From Histomonas meleagridis (Eukaryota > Parabasalia > Tritrichomonadida > Dientamoebidae): a DNA stretch of 64,000 bases. The notes beneath the pieces were generated by a model. The model saw only the letters and a list, made by a program, of their open reading frames with translations. It searched no databases and had not been told where the DNA came from. Location of the stretch: positions 365,974 through 429,973 of the forward strand of contig WSYJ01000005.1 of assembly GCA_020186115.1 (NCBI GenBank), in the 5' to 3' direction. Made by a program: the position numbers and the translations under genes. Shown here in pieces: positions 1 through 9,606 of the stretch. Within the stretch, counting starts at the first letter, position 1. Each line of letters starts with the position of its first letter.

Positions 1-370
1 AAGCTCACAGTCACACCGCGATTCACAATTAAGAAAAAAGTGAATGAAAAAGGCTGTCTTTTTTCAGTGTTTGTAAGCTAAGTGTTTATTATTGTAAAAA
101 TATATTCCTTTTGTTTTATTTGTGCAGTTTTATAAAAAAAAACGTCAACATAACAGTAAAGTGGTATATTAATACGAAAAAGTGACAAAGGTCTGTAAGG
201 ATCTCATTCTATTAAACCATTCGCTTATTTTTCTTCTAATTAAACCTCTGTGTTTGATCTATTTGATATATTATTTATAACAGCAAATTTTTGTGTTTTT
301 TCTCATAATGATTAAAATCGACATTTGTAATTTAAGTTTTCTCTTAATGTAGTCAAACAAAAAAATAAAG
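1..370. other. AT-rich flank, no gene seen
   Basis: I see no convincing coding frame, repeat or RNA gene here. The stretch is AT-rich with homopolymer runs and lies downstream of the minus-strand gene ending at 371. Confidence 0.5.
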
Positions 371-1687
371 TTAAAATTCGTTATTTACAAATGAAAGTAT
401 TTGAGAAATTTCGTCGGCGAATTGTCCATCTTCCAAAGCTTCGTTTAAAACTTCAACAATTCCATTCTCGATGAATATGTTCATTAGCTCATTGTTCGAC
501 ATGAACATTCTCTTTAACCCTTCCAACAGATCTAAGAACACATCGAAACAATTCAAAGCTCGAAAATCATTTACGAAATCGTCGTAACCAAAACGATCGA
601 AAAACTGAAACAAGAAATCGATTGGCATCGACGCCATTAATTGTCCAATGAAAGAAAACAAAACTATTTTTTTCTTTGTTTTTCCATTTTTTATTTCTTC
701 TTTAAGTGCGTCGAAGATGTCATCGTTAAATATAATCATTTCGATATTCGAATATTTCGAAATCAAAAGTATTAAATTTAGAATAACGTGAAGTTCTTTC
801 GTTTGTTTGTGAAAGCTAAACGAAAGATTTGGAGTTATCATTTCAACAAATGCATTAATTTGTTCTGGTGAAAGAGAATTAAACATTACTTCGATAAGTT
901 TTAAAGATATTTCTTTAGATTTTGTGGTGCCATCAATAAAACTACTTGTGACAATCGGGAAAAGTGAATTTTGCATTAAATATTCTAATGATTCGTTGTG
1001 TGTGTTGAGAAGAATATTAATTCCTTCGAGAAAAAGTTCTCGATTTTTTGGTTTTAATTGTGAATAATTGGATTTAAATTGTTGGAAAAGTTGAATGTCA
1101 TATGGACTAAGACTAAAAAAGCAAATTATGGATTTTAATGTTGAATGGAAAATTGATGGTGTCGAACTGTTCCGGATTAATTCTGAAAGAGATTCAAAAT
1201 ATTGGAAACTTTGGAAAAAGTTAATTGATTCTGGTGAATGTTTTGTGATCTTAGCTAATATTGAGAGTGATAAAGATGAAACTTGAAAATGATTGAGGAG
1301 AGAAAAACGAAAAAGTATATCAAAAAATTCTTGTGTTCGGGTTAACGGATGGTTTGTACTGACTGGATTTTTAAAAGATATTTTCAAACATGTTAAAATA
1401 TCAATGACATTTGGTGGCATTTGTCTTGTTGTTGATTCATTTTTTTCTTTTATGTGCTTTAAGAGTTTTTTTGTACTTGGAATTTGTAGTTGAACAAAAT
1501 TTTTGAGATATTGAAAAAATTGTTCATACAATGGAGACGCAAAAAATGGTTCGAAGGTCACCCTGTTTTTCCATTTTACGACATAGGTTGTAAAATTGCT
1601 GATAGATTCGTAATTTTGAGATGAAATATCATTTGAACAATTCCTAATTTTATCAATCCATTTATCAATAGAGAATGTATCAAACAT
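371..1687 (-). CDS. ARM/HEAT-like alpha-solenoid protein, function unknown
   Basis: This gene encodes 438 residues from the first in-frame ATG and stops with TAA. The protein is almost entirely predicted helix, with repeated Leu/Ile/Phe-rich helix pairs such as LTRTQEFFDILFRFSLL and LFLEGINILLNTHNESLEYL. That is the look of the divergent armadillo/HEAT-type proteins common in trichomonads. I see no catalytic motif, signal peptide or membrane segment, so a scaffold role is inference. The start is doubtful. The frame stays open to about 1753 and that extension looks coding (FPNYLIEENALEK). A better-looking ATG at 1779 lies in another frame, separated only by a T run near 1753-1756. One base of difference there, real or a sequencing slip, would join the two. 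It is divergent from the next gene. Confidence 0.6.
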   Translation of the reverse strand: MFDTFSIDKWIDKIRNCSNDISSQNYESISNFTTYVVKWKNRVTFEPFFASPLYEQFFQYLKNFVQLQIPSTKKLLKHIKEKNESTTRQMPPNVIDILTCLKISFKNPVSTNHPLTRTQEFFDILFRFSLLNHFQVSSLSLSILAKITKHSPESINFFQSFQYFESLSELIRNSSTPSIFHSTLKSIICFFSLSPYDIQLFQQFKSNYSQLKPKNRELFLEGINILLNTHNESLEYLMQNSLFPIVTSSFIDGTTKSKEISLKLIEVMFNSLSPEQINAFVEMITPNLSFSFHKQTKELHVILNLILLISKYSNIEMIIFNDDIFDALKEEIKNGKTKKKIVLFSFIGQLMASMPIDFLFQFFDRFGYDDFVNDFRALNCFDVFLDLLEGLKRMFMSNNELMNIFIENGIVEVLNEALEDGQFADEISQILSFVNNEF

Positions 1688-1753
1688 GCCTACATATTTT
1701 GATGCTTTTTCTAAAGCATTTTCTTCAATAAGATAATTTGGGAAAGTTTGCAA

Positions 1754-2328
1754 AACTCCTTATCGTCGTAAAACTGCATTTGATTGGGCGGTTGAAACTT
1801 TATCACATTTTTATGATTTTTTCAATAATGTAATTTCAAAAAGTTGTAAGGAATGTGTTAGCACCAAAAAACTTGTTACTGTTTATTTACTAATATTTTT
1901 GTGCAATTGGAGTAAAGGGTATGAAACATTAATATAAAGTCGTTGAAATTTATGTATGTTTAAGTTAATATAAGGTATCCAAATTATATGAAGAAAGAAT
2001 GACTTCTTGTTATAAAATAAAACACGGTTTTTTATTTAAAACCATTTTACAACATTTTCGTTCATAATAATCAATATAAATTCGTTTTTTTTGATCATTA
2101 GTCAAGTTATTTGTAAGATAATATTTTAATTCCACAAAATTATTACAAAATCCTTTTATTTTATATAAGATTAATTTTAATTATATCAAAAAATATTTTT
2201 ATTTTGTTTTGAACGGTTTCTTTTATCGTCTATTCCCACAGAACTTATGCGGGAAATCCTTTCAATTCCAATCAAATACCCAACAATCCACTTTTTCAAT
2301 ACAAAGAGATTATCTGGCTTTTTCTGGT
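1754..2328. other. Divergent intergenic region between the ARM-like gene and the receiver-domain gene
   Basis: This AT-rich spacer separates two divergent genes and should hold both promoters. I found no clear trichomonad initiator (TCA-pyrimidine-A/T) close to either start. The last ~120 bases (from 2209) are open in frame with the downstream gene and look coding, so part of this spacer may belong to that gene. Confidence 0.4.
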
Positions 2329-5300
2329 ATGTTTAAATTTGGTTTGTTTTTTCTGATTTTCGCTCCTTGGATTAGGTCCATATCTGTTTCAGTAATCGGA
2401 ATGGCACCAACCGAATTCAGCAAGAAAACCACACAAACTCCTGATGTTATTTTGGTAGATGATTCATTCTTTAATAATTTCATGATTCCAAAAGGTTTTC
2501 ATTATCAATGTAGCTACCAAACTAAACACCCCCAGGTAAAGCTTATTAAGGAGAACTCTAATTCATCCATCCAATATTCAATTTCTCCATCATTAAAATT
2601 TAATACTCTTATTAATTATTTAACAAAAAATGGTGTTAGCTTGGTAATGTCTGACCAGCCAATTGCAAAATATCGGATTTTATCATTAGAAAATGACAAT
2701 GTTAATTTTTCATATTCTTTTTCTGAAGAACTTTACATAAAATATTTTGTCTATTCCAAGATACCTAATAAAGTTAAGTATATTTTTTGTCCACCAACCC
2801 TTACTCAAAGTATAAATTCATTTGTCATTTTTTTATGTTTCTTATTCTTTTTTGCTTTACTAATTTCAATCATACCAAAATTTTTAATGCATGGAGATTT
2901 CAACTCACTTATATTTTCTCGTAAACACAGTCCACTTTTAGAAGATTTTTATCATCCTGAATTAACCAAACTTGAGAAATATCATGCGTATAAAACTATA
3001 TACCATGCACGTCTTAACAACAATGTATTATATGCCTCAGTTATTAAGTTTATACGTAAACCACATTCAGCCGAGTTTGTGCGCTGTGCAACGATACCAC
3101 TTTTGGATGATTTACTTCTTACGTTTTTCTGGAATGAAGAATCTGAACAAGATAGTTTTTCATTTGATATTGATTTTAGTTCAGATGATCCATCTATTCA
3201 AGTCAAAGATGCGCATTTTAAATTTACAGATGTTCGAGATCTTCGTCCATATTTAATTCATGTTTCATTTTCAGATAATTCTCGAGCAGTATTACAAATA
3301 CCAACAGAATTAACATTATCATATCAACCATATGGTAATTTTACATCGACTATGATAAATAATTTAATATCATTTGGCAAGATTTTACTTGATGGACATT
3401 TATTAAAAGAAAACATTACAAAAGCTGCTGCATTATTATGTGAATGTCTAAGTGCAGATCGAGCATTTTTTCTTGATGAAAAAGGTGAAATTATTATTCA
3501 TTATGTAAAGCCAGGTGTATCAGATTTAAATGACGAAGATATATTAAAGATGAAATCACGATTACAAAAAGATAATAACTTTTACTTTCTTGAATCATTA
3601 TTCCCAGATGGGTCATATGGTTATGTTTGTAGAGCTACAGCTACATTTTCTACAATGACATGTATAATATCAGTTAAAACAATACCAGCATATTCAACGA
3701 TATTAACAAATACTGCATCGATATCATTTTTAAGTTGTATATTAATATATCGAATTTATTGTTGTTATCATAATAATTTAGTCTTAAAACATTTTTTGAA
3801 ATTAATGAAAACATTAAATTCATGTTTCTTTGCAGATTTTACTTCTGATTTCGAACAATTTATTATAAATAAGATTTCACCAAAATATAACTTAAATCCA
3901 GTTACACCAAAATATTTCCTTAATGAAGAATTTAATAATCGACATAACTTAAGAGCATTAATTAAAAAAATTAAAGAAATCATTGAAACACATGGATCAT
4001 TTCAACAATTCTTATTTAAGTCTAAAGAATATGAAGATCGTTATTATTCAGCTACAGCCATTTGTTCATATGATCCAATGATAGGTAAAAATCTTATTAC
4101 ATTATTTATAGAAGATATAGCGTCAATGAAAAAAGAAGAAAAAGAATTACATGATTTCCAAGAAGATATTAACTCAGTAATGAAAGAAATTGGAATATAT
4201 AAATTTAATGTTAATGATAATTATCGATTAGAAAATGATTTATTAGCACAACAATTAGGTAAAACTAATATTCAATCATTAAAAGATTTAATATCATCAA
4301 ATGATTTACCTAAATTAAATGATCTTACTAAAGTCGGTAAAAGAGGTATATTATTAAATTTAATATCTAGTGATGGAGAATCACAAATGTATCGAGCTAT
4401 CAGTAATGGTTCTATAGGATTTATATTTAAAATTAAAAATGATTTAACAAAGCCTGCACATATAATTAGTAATAATAATTATAATTTTAATATTCATAAT
4501 ACAAAAAGTGTGTTTTCAAAATTGTTTTGTATATGGTCTGTTAATCCAGTTGATGAGAAAGTTCATTCATTATTTAATTTACCAACGATTTGGCAATTTT
4601 TATGTACTGATAATGATTTAGACTTTTCTAAGTTTGTTAATTTTGTTCATTCTGATCAAAAGAATACATTTTATATTAATTACTTAAAATTACTTGATGG
4701 AAAACTTAAATCATTTTCAATGGAATTAAGGATTGTAGAAGTTGGAGGATATTATCAATGGTTTCGAATATTTATTGGTCATACAAATTTAAATTGGTTA
4801 TGTTGTTTAATGGTAAATCTACAAAAAGAAAAAGAAGATGAAAGAAAACTATATCAAAGTTATCGAAAGAAAGATTCCACAATTAAAACAGCTAAAGCAA
4901 TGATATGGACATTTGAAGATAATAGAGATCCTATTGAACCAATATTTGAACCAGGAATTAAGTCGACATTTAAGATGAATTGGTATGTAGTATCTAAATA
5001 TTTAAAAGGAGAAGATAAATTACGATTTACACAAGAAATGAATTCATGTATTCGATTACTTAATGATTTTGATAAATGTATTACAATTGAAATCCCTAAT
5101 TCAGGTCCATTACATTTACAACTTCAAGGTAAATTAAGTTCTACTTCATCTAAAGTAATTGGATTATGTTTTGATGTTAACGATGTTTATCAAGAAAACA
5201 TTAATGCATCTGAAAAAATCGAACAATGTAACATTAAACAAAATGAAGCAGAAATTCGATATAATTCTAATATGCATAATTGGTTAAATTTATTTAATGA

Positions 5301-6891
5301 TATTTCATTATGTGTTGATTTATTATCATTAAATTCTACTGAACAATATCAATTTGCTATATTAGAAATTGTTAAATATGTATCGAATCATTTATTAACA
5401 GAATTTACTGATCCATTAAATACTATAAAAGTATTTCAAGAATCCGAATTTAATATTTTTAATTATTTTGATCCAGTTTTCCAAAGTTTTTATTTATATT
5501 GTTTAACTAAAAATATTAAATTTAATGTTTATTTCCGTGGTAATTTCCCTGATATAATTCATGGTAATATAGTTGATATATTTAAATTATTATGTTTAAT
5601 CATAGGGAAATTAATTGATAATAATCCTAAAGAAATTAATATAACATTTGAATGGCATATAACTTATTTACAAGTTATAATATCATCTGATAAATTAACA
5701 AATGAATTCACTCACTTTATACCACATTTTGGTGGAATACAAATTAATATTGAAGAACCTAATGAAAGATATGAACGTTATCATTTTACACATCCAAAAA
5801 TTAAATTATCAAATGCTTCAATGATTTATCGATCTGAATATCATATAGATCAATCTTCATCAGGTAGTGATTTCTTTGATAATAAAAATCCTCGAACACA
5901 CTCATTAGATGTCCAAAAAGTTGATCATTCCAAATTAAAAGAAATGCCAAATAATTCGAACTCAAATTCAAATGATGAAAATACATCGAAAAGTTCAATA
6001 TATTCATATGATAATCATAATGGAAAAATTAATATAAAACATTGGTTTGTCTTTAATTATGAATCTAATAAATGTACAATATGTTTCACAACTAAACAAA
6101 TACAAACAATTAAACCTTTAACTAAAGATAAATCAATTGCTTTCATCTCGATTAAAGAGAAATCAATATATTATCAAATCATTCAAGAATTAAATCGATA
6201 TAAAATCGAATATGTTAACTTTGATAAAGTCGAAGAAATTGTTTTCGATCCATTAAATCCAACATTTATCTTTGTCGAAAATGGTGATCCACGAATAGAA
6301 CAAATACAATCAACTATAGTTATCCAAAGTCCACGTACATATTTTTATGTCGTTGTTGATCCAATATTAAAATCAAAGAAAAAAGAAAATAATATGTTCT
6401 ATACGCCTTTAATTAAGCCTTTGATTATTGGACAACTTCGAAGGAAACTTCAAAGCAATAAACAAAGTTCTGAAGTATATTTCGCTTCAATGATGCATAA
6501 GGCTACAATTAAACGAAATATTTTATTCGTTGTCGAAAAAGAATCAAATGTCTTCTTATTGGAAAAATTGTTCCAATCTTTGGGGTGTAAAATAATGTTC
6601 GTAAATAGTGGTGAAGAAGCTTTAAACCTTTTGAACCAAGAACATTTCGACGCATTGTTCATCGATAATTGCGGTCAATTTATTAATGGAATTCCAACTG
6701 TAAAAATTATTCGAAATTCAGCAAAAATTTACGCTTCTATTCCTATCGTGGGCCTATCGACAAATCGATTGGATACAAATTGTTTGGAATCAGGAATTAG
6801 TTACTTCATTCTGAAGCCAACGTGTTTCAATGATATAAAGGATACGTTGTCAAAAATTGAAACGTCATCAAATTGGTCAAATTACACATAA
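2329..6891 (+). CDS. Membrane GAF/PAS hybrid histidine-kinase-like protein with C-terminal receiver domain
   Basis: The protein has 1520 residues from the ATG at 2329. A hydrophobic N-terminus (about 1-25) and a strong transmembrane segment near 162-187 enclose a ~135-residue presumed extracellular domain. Next come a GAF-like region (about 350-470) and two PAS-like regions, one with the typical end YYQWFRIFIGH. A degenerate dimerisation/ATPase region follows (IIGKLIDNNPKEINITFEW resembles a worn N-box), in which I cannot see the glycine-rich ATP-lid motifs. The last 125 residues are a CheY-like receiver: the first strand starts NILFVVEKE at 1397, the phospho-acceptor is D1446 (LFID), the switch Ser is S1477, and K1496 is in ILKP. 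These spacings match CheY. The frame is open upstream to 2209, so the N-terminus may be longer. The kinase may be inactive; the receiver looks functional. Confidence 0.75.
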   Translation: MFKFGLFFLIFAPWIRSISVSVIGMAPTEFSKKTTQTPDVILVDDSFFNNFMIPKGFHYQCSYQTKHPQVKLIKENSNSSIQYSISPSLKFNTLINYLTKNGVSLVMSDQPIAKYRILSLENDNVNFSYSFSEELYIKYFVYSKIPNKVKYIFCPPTLTQSINSFVIFLCFLFFFALLISIIPKFLMHGDFNSLIFSRKHSPLLEDFYHPELTKLEKYHAYKTIYHARLNNNVLYASVIKFIRKPHSAEFVRCATIPLLDDLLLTFFWNEESEQDSFSFDIDFSSDDPSIQVKDAHFKFTDVRDLRPYLIHVSFSDNSRAVLQIPTELTLSYQPYGNFTSTMINNLISFGKILLDGHLLKENITKAAALLCECLSADRAFFLDEKGEIIIHYVKPGVSDLNDEDILKMKSRLQKDNNFYFLESLFPDGSYGYVCRATATFSTMTCIISVKTIPAYSTILTNTASISFLSCILIYRIYCCYHNNLVLKHFLKLMKTLNSCFFADFTSDFEQFIINKISPKYNLNPVTPKYFLNEEFNNRHNLRALIKKIKEIIETHGSFQQFLFKSKEYEDRYYSATAICSYDPMIGKNLITLFIEDIASMKKEEKELHDFQEDINSVMKEIGIYKFNVNDNYRLENDLLAQQLGKTNIQSLKDLISSNDLPKLNDLTKVGKRGILLNLISSDGESQMYRAISNGSIGFIFKIKNDLTKPAHIISNNNYNFNIHNTKSVFSKLFCIWSVNPVDEKVHSLFNLPTIWQFLCTDNDLDFSKFVNFVHSDQKNTFYINYLKLLDGKLKSFSMELRIVEVGGYYQWFRIFIGHTNLNWLCCLMVNLQKEKEDERKLYQSYRKKDSTIKTAKAMIWTFEDNRDPIEPIFEPGIKSTFKMNWYVVSKYLKGEDKLRFTQEMNSCIRLLNDFDKCITIEIPNSGPLHLQLQGKLSSTSSKVIGLCFDVNDVYQENINASEKIEQCNIKQNEAEIRYNSNMHNWLNLFNDISLCVDLLSLNSTEQYQFAILEIVKYVSNHLLTEFTDPLNTIKVFQESEFNIFNYFDPVFQSFYLYCLTKNIKFNVYFRGNFPDIIHGNIVDIFKLLCLIIGKLIDNNPKEINITFEWHITYLQVIISSDKLTNEFTHFIPHFGGIQINIEEPNERYERYHFTHPKIKLSNASMIYRSEYHIDQSSSGSDFFDNKNPRTHSLDVQKVDHSKLKEMPNNSNSNSNDENTSKSSIYSYDNHNGKINIKHWFVFNYESNKCTICFTTKQIQTIKPLTKDKSIAFISIKEKSIYYQIIQELNRYKIEYVNFDKVEEIVFDPLNPTFIFVENGDPRIEQIQSTIVIQSPRTYFYVVVDPILKSKKKENNMFYTPLIKPLIIGQLRRKLQSNKQSSEVYFASMMHKATIKRNILFVVEKESNVFLLEKLFQSLGCKIMFVNSGEEALNLLNQEHFDALFIDNCGQFINGIPTVKIIRNSAKIYASIPIVGLSTNRLDTNCLESGISYFILKPTCFNDIKDTLSKIETSSNWSNYT

Positions 6892-7241
6892 AATGTATTT
6901 AAAGTAAAATTTTTATATTTTTGATATAAACTCGATAACTATTAACATCAATGAGTTCGTGTGGTAGTGAATTACTTTAGAGCAAAGAATTTTTAAAGAA
7001 AATTTTAATTACATTATTGATGTGGTGTAGCCAATGTAAATGTTTTGCTTTTGATTATTTCATCTGTGAATTCAGGAAAAAAAAATGGAATCATATATGC
7101 AATTAAAAATTTTTGTTTTAAATCCTTTGATCTTTCTTCTACATATTCTAATGGTTTTTAGTTATACATTACATTTCTTTAATACATTTTTTTGAAAAAG
7201 AAATTTTATGTATTTATTTTTACTAAATCGCTTTATTATTA
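6892..7241. other. Convergent intergenic spacer
   Basis: This 350-base AT-rich spacer lies between the 3' ends of two convergent genes. The upstream gene ends in TAAA, which can serve as its polyadenylation signal. I see no coding frame or repeat. Confidence 0.5.
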
Positions 7242-7616
7242 TTATATTTGATTTACAAATTTTTCTTCTTTAAAATCATCCGCAAAAGGATCTTCTTTGA
7301 TGTCTGACAATGTCGAACAATTGCCAATTGTATCTATTTCCGGTGTATTATATTCGCTTCTGTTTGATTCTTGCTTCATTTCATTTGTTTTCTTTATCCT
7401 AAAGCGAATTAAAAATATAACTAACAACGCTATGACAATGATTACTCCAATTGTTGCACACACAGCAATGATAATGATTGTTGTTTTGGAATCATTTGGC
7501 TGTGAATCGCTTATATAAAAAAGTGTATAAAAATCGGAATAAAAAATATAAATTGTCGAATATGAAATCACAATGTACTCATAGTAAATGAACGAAGAAT
7601 GAAAATATGTAAACAA
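7242..7616 (-). pseudogene. Transmembrane anchor and cytoplasmic tail of the BspA-like protein, out of frame with its ectodomain
   Basis: This frame encodes a Tyr/Ser/Phe-rich stretch, then a hydrophilic spacer (SQPNDSKTT), one strong transmembrane helix (IIIIAVCATIGVIIVIALLV), a basic stop-transfer segment (RFRIKK) and an acidic ~40-residue tail with DPFADDF. That is the usual C-terminus of trichomonad BspA-like surface proteins. It overlaps the end of the LRR ectodomain frame (7579-8979) by 38 bases in a different frame, so the two are almost certainly halves of one gene separated by a frame change within about 7579-7625. A sequencing indel or a true pseudogenising mutation would look the same. 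I do not regard it as a separate gene. Confidence 0.65.
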
Positions 7617-8979
7617 TGAATGATATTGTGCATGAGTCTGTGAGTGTTGAATAGTAAATAGTTATTGTTTGCGTATGTAAAACTGTTTGTGTAATAATAA
7701 ATGAATTAGAAAACGTAATTATACCTGAATCACTTATTGTGTCTGAGAGATGCAATGATGCAGATGCTGTAAATGTATTAGATTTTGTATATGTATTTGA
7801 TCGTATAAATGTGTTTGTTTTAGTGTATGTATTCGATTGTGAAAATGTGTATGTAATTATTGGCGAACAATCACCGGGTGCGTCAGTGGTGACATTCAGT
7901 ATTCCAAAATATGTATTTTTATATCCATTTAATACCATAACTGTTGTTGAAACGTTAAAAAAAGAGCTCTCGCCAATATATGGTTCGGCTATTCCATAAA
8001 AATAAATACATTTTAGTTTGGAACATAGCCCAAATGCAGAACCCCCAATTTCCTTGACATTATTTCCAATGATAAGAGTTTCCAAATTTGAACAAATAGA
8101 AAAAGCAGAACCTCCAATCAAAGTAACTGAGTCTGGAATTGTTACATTTGTTAATTTTATGCAGAATGAAAATGCAGAACCCCCAATTTCCTTAACATTA
8201 TTTCCAATGATGAGAGTTTCCAGATTAGAACAACTAGAAAAAGCATAACCTCCAATAGATATAACTGAATCACCAATGTAAACATTTCTAAGGAGCGGCC
8301 ATTCACTGAATTCACCTGATGGAATTGAAGTCACATTGACGCCAATTATTACATCTGTGACGATACTTAAATTTTGATCAGTGAAATCGTTTTCGTTATA
8401 GATTAAAAGTGTTCCATTTTCAAAGAAAACTGATGATGCTAATGAAGTCATTATAAATATAAAAGGAAAATTTGTTGAAATTGAGTTTTCAGTTTTGTAA
8501 ATTATTTTTATATAATCTGAAAAGATTTTAGAAAAACATAAAAATATGGGTAGCAAATATAATATTAATAAAAGATATTTAGTGACAAATCCATTTTCGA
8601 AGTATGTATTGAGGTGAAGTAATAAATATGAATCTGTTGAAAAAATAGATGAGATTAAATGAACACAAAAGCTATACAATGAAGAGTTCAATTTACAAGC
8701 TAGTGATGAAAAGCAAAAAGAAATTAAGTTAAAGTAATAAAAATGATTTGATGAATCTAAAAAATTAGGAGGAATTACATCAAAATCATCATAAAGATGA
8801 AATAGTTCTCCAACAGAGAGGTATGTGTGCTCTTTAGATATTGAAAAAGCATTGTTTTTGTTTTCTTGAACATTGAAAAATGAATATTTATCAGAAAAAA
8901 TTTTAGGAATAATACATGTGTTGCAAAAGTGGCACGAGTAGGTGGGAAATATTAAGCAAATAAGGAAAATGGTATACAT
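7579..8979 (-). CDS. BspA-like leucine-rich-repeat surface protein (ectodomain part)
   Basis: The frame holds 466 residues and starts with a signal peptide (MYTIFLICLIFPTYSC). Residues ~200-340 contain TpLRR/BspA-type repeats (LRR_5): IPSGEFSEWPLLRNVYIG, then several copies of the pattern SIGGYAFSSCSNLETLIIG with ~23-residue spacing. A Thr/Ser-rich stalk with repeated TYTKSNTF-like units follows. The frame then stops just before where a membrane anchor is expected; the anchor is in the next frame (7242-7616). Trichomonad BspA-like proteins are candidate adhesion or host-interaction surface proteins. Residues 1-176 are hydrophobic and unlike LRRs. A second signal-like start (MTSLASSVF) at 8451 leads straight into the LRR part and may be the true start. 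Confidence 0.75.
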   Translation of the reverse strand: MYTIFLICLIFPTYSCHFCNTCIIPKIFSDKYSFFNVQENKNNAFSISKEHTYLSVGELFHLYDDFDVIPPNFLDSSNHFYYFNLISFCFSSLACKLNSSLYSFCVHLISSIFSTDSYLLLHLNTYFENGFVTKYLLLILYLLPIFLCFSKIFSDYIKIIYKTENSISTNFPFIFIMTSLASSVFFENGTLLIYNENDFTDQNLSIVTDVIIGVNVTSIPSGEFSEWPLLRNVYIGDSVISIGGYAFSSCSNLETLIIGNNVKEIGGSAFSFCIKLTNVTIPDSVTLIGGSAFSICSNLETLIIGNNVKEIGGSAFGLCSKLKCIYFYGIAEPYIGESSFFNVSTTVMVLNGYKNTYFGILNVTTDAPGDCSPIITYTFSQSNTYTKTNTFIRSNTYTKSNTFTASASLHLSDTISDSGIITFSNSFIITQTVLHTQTITIYYSTLTDSCTISFIVYIFSFFVHLL

Positions 8980-9606
8980 TTGAGTTGGTGAAAATAAGGT
9001 TTAAATAAATCAGTCAAAAGCAAAACACAATAACTGGCAGATGACAGCAGTCCCTATGCATTGGATGAAATGATTAAAATCTGTTTTTTTGGTTTTGAAA
9101 CATAAAAAATATCGAAGAAAGTACGGCAACCAGATCCTTGTGATATTATTGAATGTATTCTATTTAACGGTTCTATTTAGTACAAGAGAAACATTGCTTG
9201 AAGCAGTAGACAGTTGTGGGAGGTAATATGGCTCATGACCGTTATCTTTTGAAAATTGTTTGTCAGCTTTTTTCAGGAAAAAAAAAATAATAGTAATAAA
9301 TTTAATTGTGAATATACTTATTCTTTAAAGCCCATAAGAAGCAATTATTTATTGTTTTAAATGAATATGAAAATTTAAATTTAATTCACCAAATGCAAAA
9401 TTATATAAAATATTTTTCACATTATTGAAATATTTATATGCATTCATAATAAAAATATATGTTGTTTGTTGAATAAATATATATGGCGCTAACAAATTTA
9501 TTTTTCTTCCTGTTTAAATTGAAAAGCTCTGTTTGATTTTTATCGTTTCACATCACATGTCCTATAATAATTATAACCTCCGCCGATAGTCAAGTCTAAA
9601 CATTTA
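8980..9606. other. Divergent intergenic region before V-ATPase subunit A
   Basis: This 627-base spacer should contain promoters for the BspA-like gene (-) and the V-ATPase gene (+). A less AT-rich patch at about 9030-9240 could be decayed coding sequence, but I could not assign it. The remainder is AT-rich. The 5' leader just before the ATG at 9607 has no obvious initiator matching the TCA-pyrimidine-A/T consensus. Confidence 0.4.

Noticed and set aside
1095-1493. Two short plus-strand open frames opposite the ARM-like gene
   Set aside because: Shadows of the minus-strand gene with low-complexity translations.
2327-2332. Possible trichomonad intron starting with GTATGT
   Set aside because: No ACTAACACACAG-like 3' site follows, and the frame reads on without a break into a hydrophobic N-terminal segment.
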